Below are positions 59,045 to 64,000 of a DNA stretch of 64,000 bases, in pieces; positions within the stretch are counted from its first letter, which is position 1, and every line of letters starts with the position of its first letter. The notes below the pieces were generated by a model, which was not told the DNA's origin, ran no database searches, and was given only the letters and a program-made list of their open reading frames with translations. This stretch comes from Hirsutella rhossiliensis. Its lineage: Eukaryota > Ascomycota > Sordariomycetes > Hypocreales > Ophiocordycipitaceae. The stretch spans positions 1,240,001 through 1,304,000 of the forward strand of contig NW_025408680.1 of NCBI RefSeq assembly GCF_020360975.1, in the 5' to 3' direction. A program made the translations under genes and the position numbers.

Positions 59045-61590
59045 TATAGCGGCGAACCTAATTAGTATCCTAGGCCTAGCTATAAACCTCCCTAAGAATA
59101 CCGCTATTTTCTTTAGTATATTACTATTTAGGAGTAAGAGCTTTATTTTACCTACTTACTATAGTAAAGTTAAAGTAAAAGGTAGTAAAAGGCGCTTTTA
59201 CGCTAAAGATAAGGAAAGGTTTATAGACTAAGATTAATAAGATATTTATAAGTAGAAGTAACCTCCTTAATATATTTATAAAGATCGTTAGTACTTAATA
59301 TTAACGGGCCCTATTAAACGGCGGGATATTACCCTTAAAGATACTTAGATAATAAATAAGGGCGTTAAAAAGATAAACGGATTTACTAGGAATAAGGCTT
59401 ACTAAGAAGAGTATATCGTCGACGTATATAACTTTCTCTATATAGCTATTAATAAATAATAAGCTATAAGCTTTAGCCTTAGCGCGATAATTAAGATCTT
59501 AATAAGAGGTATTAAGAATATAGTATACCCCTTACCTTACCTATTATTAGTTTATACCGACTATTAAAAGGAACCTATTAAAGATAAAAAAGATAAATAT
59601 ATAAAGTACTATAAATACCTAAACTATAGGGAGCATTTAATTAAGTTTACTACTCTTACCTTTAACCTTAGTTACTTTATATATAAATAAAGGTATATAA
59701 CTAAAGTTATTAACTTTTTAGTAGGACTAAATAAAAATAGACTTTACTAAGGAGCGTTCTTTTAAAACTATAGGGAAGAAAACTTAGTTATTTTTAATAC
59801 TTAGAAAGAGGGACGGTATACTAGACTCTATATATTCTTATAAGTATAGTAGTAGTTTCTTTATATCCTTTAAGTTCCTTATAACTTTACCTATACGCTA
59901 GTCCTTTATACCGCTTAGTTAGAAGGGTAAGAATATAGCTACTTAGCCTTAATAGTAATCTAATACTAAGTTAAAGGCATAGTTAAGCTATAGCTTAAGA
60001 TAATTAAGTAGCGATACTTAAAGGTTAAAGTAATTCTAAAGTAAAGGTATAAGGTAATATAAAAAGCCTTATAGATAAATAAAATCTTATACTAAGACTA
60101 GTATTTCTATAAGCTAGATAAGGTAATAATTATAAAAAGTTATATCGATAAGCTAATATATAGAATCTAAGCTATTATAGTAAATAAACTTAATTATATA
60201 TAAGTAGTATTATAGGGTAGCGGAGTTTCCTAGTAGTTTAATAGTAAGGTTAAATAACTATAAGGGATACTATTTAATTAGGGTTTAATAACTTTTAATA
60301 GAGTCTTTCTTATAAGGATTCCTAGGTATAAACGGATTTACTAATATAACTATATTATTCTAAGAGATTAAGAAGAATAAGACCTCTAGGAAGTCCTAAA
60401 GGTAGTTAACCTTTAAGATAGGCCTAAAGGATAGAAACTACTACTTTAAAGAGATATAAAACTAGCTTATATAGTAAGGAGAGCGAGAAAAAAGCTAACT
60501 ATACTAGCTACCCTTATAGAGTAACCTAACCTAATCGCTTAGGCTATACGCGGTTTCTTAACGAAACTCCTCCTTAAAAAGACCTTTAACTATTTAATTC
60601 CGCTAATAAGAATTAAGAATAGGCCTAGACCTTTATTACCTTAAGCGTTAACTAAATTAAGCTCCTTATTTAAACTAAGTAGCCTTTCCTTAAGTAACCT
60701 TAAGATAGGATCCCTACCCTAAAGTCTATAAAGGAAAGAGCTAAGCGCCCTTACTAGTCTTTTTATTTATATAGAAACGATACTTTTATTTTCCCTTTTA
60801 AATATATAGCTAATTAAGCTTACTCCTCGCTTACTATTAATAACTCCTTTAAATATATAAAGGAGCGAAAGACTTATAACTATACCCCCGCTAATAGCCT
60901 AATAAGAAGCTAGTAAGGAAGAAAGGTAGATAGCGCGGCTATTAACTCGCCCTAGGACTTTAAAATTACTAAGCGCTCGGTTAATTACCTTAAGGCTAAA
61001 GACTTTAGTAATACCTATAGCGCGCCCTATTACTCCTTAGAAATAAAGTATAGTAATAGTCTCTTTAGCTATAGTCCTTATAAGGTTTATACTAAGTTTT
61101 AAACCCTCCTAAGTAAAAGGGGTTAAAAACCTAGGAATATATTAGAACTATTACTAGGATATTAATAACTATAATTCTATATATTTATATAGGACTACTA
61201 GTAACGTAATAATAATTAGTCTATAAGACTTTATAGCTTATTTAATCTAGCTATACCTAAAGCTATAGACTAGTAAAATCGCTAACTACTTTATTTCCTT
61301 AACGCCCCTAAGAATAATAAGAGCGAATACTTAGGAGTATATATTAGGGGTAGTAGATAATTATTTAAAGAAGGAAGTAAGCGAGCAAAGATAAGAAAGA
61401 GCTAAATAAGTAGTTTATAAGTAAAGGGAGGAATAAATAATATAAAGGGAAGGGATTATAGTAAAGGAGAAAAATTCTATCGACGGTTTATTTACTTACT
61501 TATATACTTAGGAAGAAAGCCTTACTTATTATTATTATGCCTTTTCTATTAATATCTTAGGTTAGAAAGTCGCTAAGAAAGAGTTTAATA
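59045..61590 (+). pseudogene. Unidentified long reading-frame relic X2 (about 800 codons)
   Basis: From 59196 ('FYAKDKERFID') one plus-strand frame stays readable to about 61585 without a frameshift. It is interrupted only by TAA/TAG; I noticed no TGA. A shorter N-terminal piece from about 59045 is in another frame. Recognisable stretches include 'RYKRI' near 60330, 'GYTRFLNETPP' near 60543 and 'KGEKFYRRFIYLL' near 61460. There is no retrotransposon polymerase, integrase or transposase signature that I can name. The frame ends exactly at the right-hand 73-bp repeat. It is either an extra gene of Gypsy-2, a gene of another transposon, or a multicopy host gene hit by RIP. Confidence 0.55.
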
Positions 61591-61655
61591 AGTAAGATTA
61601 TACCCTTATAAATATTAGCCTATTAAAGAGATAAGACCCTTAGTACTCCCTATCT
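61584..61655 (+). repeat. About 73-bp direct repeat, right copy
   Basis: Partner of 35684-35755. It follows directly on the end of relic X2. See the left copy for interpretation. Confidence 0.65.
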
Positions 61656-61950
61656 ATAAGGAACGGTGTTCTTATTATAAATAAAGTAGCTATAATATAC
61701 TCTCCCGATTATATAAGCTAATAAGTAGTATATTAATTATAGATAAAATCTTAAATTATAGAGTAAGAATCGCTCGTTATTCTATATATTATTATATATT
61801 AAACGGGTTGCCGGTTATTATATAATCGGGAATTAAAGAAATATAGCTAGCTTAGAATACTAGCTAAGACCTCTTAAGAATACTAGTACGGCTAACCTCC
61901 TTTAAATACTAATATTAGTAGAACTAAGATACTTCTTAATATACTTAAGG
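61656..61950. other. Spacer with a 127-bp inverted-repeat unit
   Basis: CCCGATTATATAA (61704-61716) and its perfect reverse complement (61818-61830) bound 127 bp. No clear target duplication is visible, so this is at most a candidate small MITE. The rest is featureless. Confidence 0.5.
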
Positions 61951-62222
61951 TGTTACTAAATTCCTTAGTCTTAGGGCTATACGGTAGCCTAAATCTAGTC
62001 CCGAAAGGTTCTTCTATTTAGCTATAATTATCTATATAAGATAGTATGTCCGCTGGTAAATAGAGAGAGGATTATTATCTTTAATACCTCTTTTATATAC
62101 TAATATATTACTAATAAATTCTATTAAAAATCCTACCTTATACTCCTTCTTCCCCTTTATTATATAGTCTTATATAATTCCTTAATTTCCTAAAACTCCG
62201 CTTTTGCTTATATACCTTAAGA
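61951..62222 (+). repeat. Copia-4 probable 5' LTR
   Basis: The right end is fixed by the primer site, and the left end is proposed at TGTTACTAAATT, a rare surviving TG. No second copy is in the window, so the left boundary is a guess. Confidence 0.5.
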
Positions 62223-62234
62223 GGTTATAAGCCC
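62223..62234 (+). promoter_or_regulatory. Copia-4 primer binding site
   Basis: GGTTATAAGCCC equals the half initiator tRNA-Met complement GGTTATGAGCCC with a single TG to TA RIP change. It is the cleanest of the copia sites here. Confidence 0.8.
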
Positions 62235-62279
62235 GGCTTACTCTTTTTAAGCTAGGAAATTAACTTATACCTTTAAAAT

Positions 62280-64000
62280 TCCTTATTAAAATACCCGATT
62301 AAAATTCCTTTCGAAAATCCCCCTAATATCTTCTTCTACCTTCCTACGCTCTTAAACTCCTATATAGACTTCTTAATCCCTATAAGCGAAATAATACCGA
62401 ATTTATATAAAATAGGTAGATAGAAAGAATATAAATTCTCTAGACTTAAGGGAAATTTAAATTATACTCTTTAAACTATAAGGATAAGAGCTATCCTTAC
62501 TAAGGAAAAGCTTATCGCTACCTTAGAGTAAGAAAATTATATAAAGACTATAGAAGCTTTATCTTAGATTTTTCTTTAAGTTAAACATAGCCCTTTAATA
62601 TAAATTAAGCATTTAATAAATACTAAAGCTACTTAGGATAAGCTTATAAAGCTATATAATCCATTGAATTTCTCGTCGAATTATTTACTTATAAAGTAGC
62701 TCTTTAATCTTAGTCCCTTAGGCTTTAATTTAGAGAAATACCTTTATAAGGTAAAGGAAATCTATAAGGATTTAAAATCCTAGAATATAGAAATTCTAGA
62801 AGTTATCCTTATAGTATAGATTCTTAATTGCCTTAATAAGGAATTTAAAAGCTATATTATAAATATTACGTAGAGCCTTAGGTATAATTCTATAGCGTTT
62901 ATAATTAAATCCCTAATAGCTAGTCTTTTAGACGAAGCTAGAAGAATATAGGATATAGATAAATCTTCGGAGAAAGCCTTCTTAATATAAAGGAAGCCTT
63001 AGTAATCCTATAGAAATTCTATAGATACTCCTTATTATAAGGAATATAAAAAACCAGGGCATTTTATAGTAAATTACTATAAATTATACCTAAATAAAGC
63101 TCCTACTTATTAGGTTTTAAATAAAGGAAAAAAGGATAATAGGACTTAAATTTCTAAGAAGAAAAAGTCTTCTTTTTAATCTTTTTCTTTTATAAAGAAA
63201 TCCCCTTTTAGTAGTATTTCTACTATTAATAAAAGAAGGAAGGCTTAAATTATAGAGCTAGAGTTTAAGTCGGACGATATTAATAAGGTCTTAAATATAG
63301 CTTCGTAAGAAAATATAGACCTAGATATCGACCTTATAGACCTTTCTAGGGCTCCGACCCTTATATAAACGTCTAAGGATTTAGAGGTAATTTTAACCTC
63401 TATAAATACCCTTATAGTAAAAGCTAATAAAGACTCTTTTTTAGGACCTTTAAAAGCCTTAATTCCTAGAATAAAGGAATTAGTTTTAAAGGTAAGAGAA
63501 GGAGGATTTCTAAGTTATAAGAAAAAAAGGATCTTTAATTTTATTTATAATACCGGAGCTACTAGGTATATAGTATCGAATAAGAATTTCCTTATTAACT
63601 ATAAAGAAATTAAGTCTAAAGTTTACTAGGGAAAAGCTTCCTTTATATTAGTAAAAGGAAAGGGGGACTTAGTATTTAAGTTCCTATATAATAGTAAAAG
63701 GTATATCCTTTAAGACTACTTTTATATACTTAAATTAAGGGTAAATATACTATCTTAATCTTATTTTAATAATACCTATGCCTTAATAGGAAGAAATAAA
63801 GTCCTTTTATTAGATAATAAGGTTAAGGTCCTTACTAAAGGATTTCTTAGAAATAGATTATATTATATTCTTATAGAACCTTTATTAAAAAGCTAATTAA
63901 TCCTTATTACGTCTTAAAAGGCAAAGGATATAGATTTTTATACTTAGTACTTATACGTAGGGTATATAAATAGTAGGGCTATTTTAGAAATATTAAAAAG
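62280..64000 (+). pseudogene. Copia-4 gag and protease relic
   Basis: Gag runs from about 62280. A CCHC nucleocapsid knuckle lies at 63036-63077: His intact at 63060-63062, the three Cys positions read Tyr. The protease active site is N-T-G-A-T-R-Y at 63549-63569 where D-T-G-A-T-R-H would be normal, so the catalytic Asp is lost (GAT to AAT). The following 150 codons match the Copia-2 protease downstream region. The frame is open past the window edge apart from TAA/TAG stops. Confidence 0.82.

Larger units (their letters stand above)
61951..64000 (+). mobile_element. Copia-4, Ty1/copia element, 5' half, cut by window end
   Basis: A probable 5' LTR, primer site, gag and protease are present. 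Integrase and polymerase would lie beyond 64000. Its protein is homologous to Copia-2 in the protease region (both have a 'LRVNI' block followed by a Tyr/Phe/Asn-rich stretch), but nucleotide identity is low, so it is a separate family of the same lineage. Confidence 0.82.

Noticed and set aside
59045..61590. Starship captain (DUF3435 tyrosine recombinase) for X1 or X2
   Set aside because: I looked for the Arg/His/Tyr recombinase signatures and could not see them, and there is no matching terminal structure.

Overview
The window looks like filamentous ascomycete (Pezizomycotina) heterochromatin. It is an AT-rich graveyard of transposable elements that has been through repeat-induced point mutation (RIP). 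CpA and its complement TpG are nearly absent, TpA is in large excess, and the element reading frames are broken almost only by TAA/TAG at positions that should be Gln or Trp. I see no intact host gene, no tRNA or rRNA and no CRISPR. The species cannot be named from this.

Layout. 1-5215: Copia-1A, 5' end outside the window. 5360-10640: Copia-2, with its 5' LTR, no 3' LTR, and a 416-bp MITE inside. 11316-31898: Copia-3, whose 3' LTR is split by Copia-1B (16834-31688, minus strand, TSD CTTAA). Copia-1B holds a Tad-like LINE (about 18791-24784) and a solo Copia-2 LTR (25038-27603), which in turn holds a gag-only LTR element (25054-26918, TSD ATAAG). 31899-35755: a foldback with a minisatellite loop and an unidentified reading-frame relic. 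35756 to about 57110: Gypsy-2, split by Copia-1C (38214-51919, TSD ATAAT). Copia-1C carries a second MITE (38453-38858) and a complete chromodomain Gypsy element, Gypsy-1 (39769-46740, TSD CTAAC). 57290-61590: two unidentified reading-frame relics. 61951-64000: 5' half of Copia-4.

The nesting gives an insertion order. Copia-3 is older than Copia-1B, which is older than the Copia-2 solo LTR, which is older than the gag-only element. Gypsy-2 is older than Copia-1C, which is older than Gypsy-1 and the MITE. Gypsy-1 is GC-rich and the least damaged by RIP.

The most interesting object is in Gypsy-1. Tail-to-tail with gag-pol and on the opposite strand lies a relic gene with six cysteine positions in exact Zn2Cys6 spacing, followed by a coiled coil and an Asp/Asn-rich tail. 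Other notable items are the gag-only element that shares its LTR 3' part with Gypsy-1, a MITE family with 4-bp duplications, a palindromic minisatellite hairpin, an 800-codon unidentified frame, and copia primer sites that read as RIP-mutated complements of half initiator tRNA-Met.
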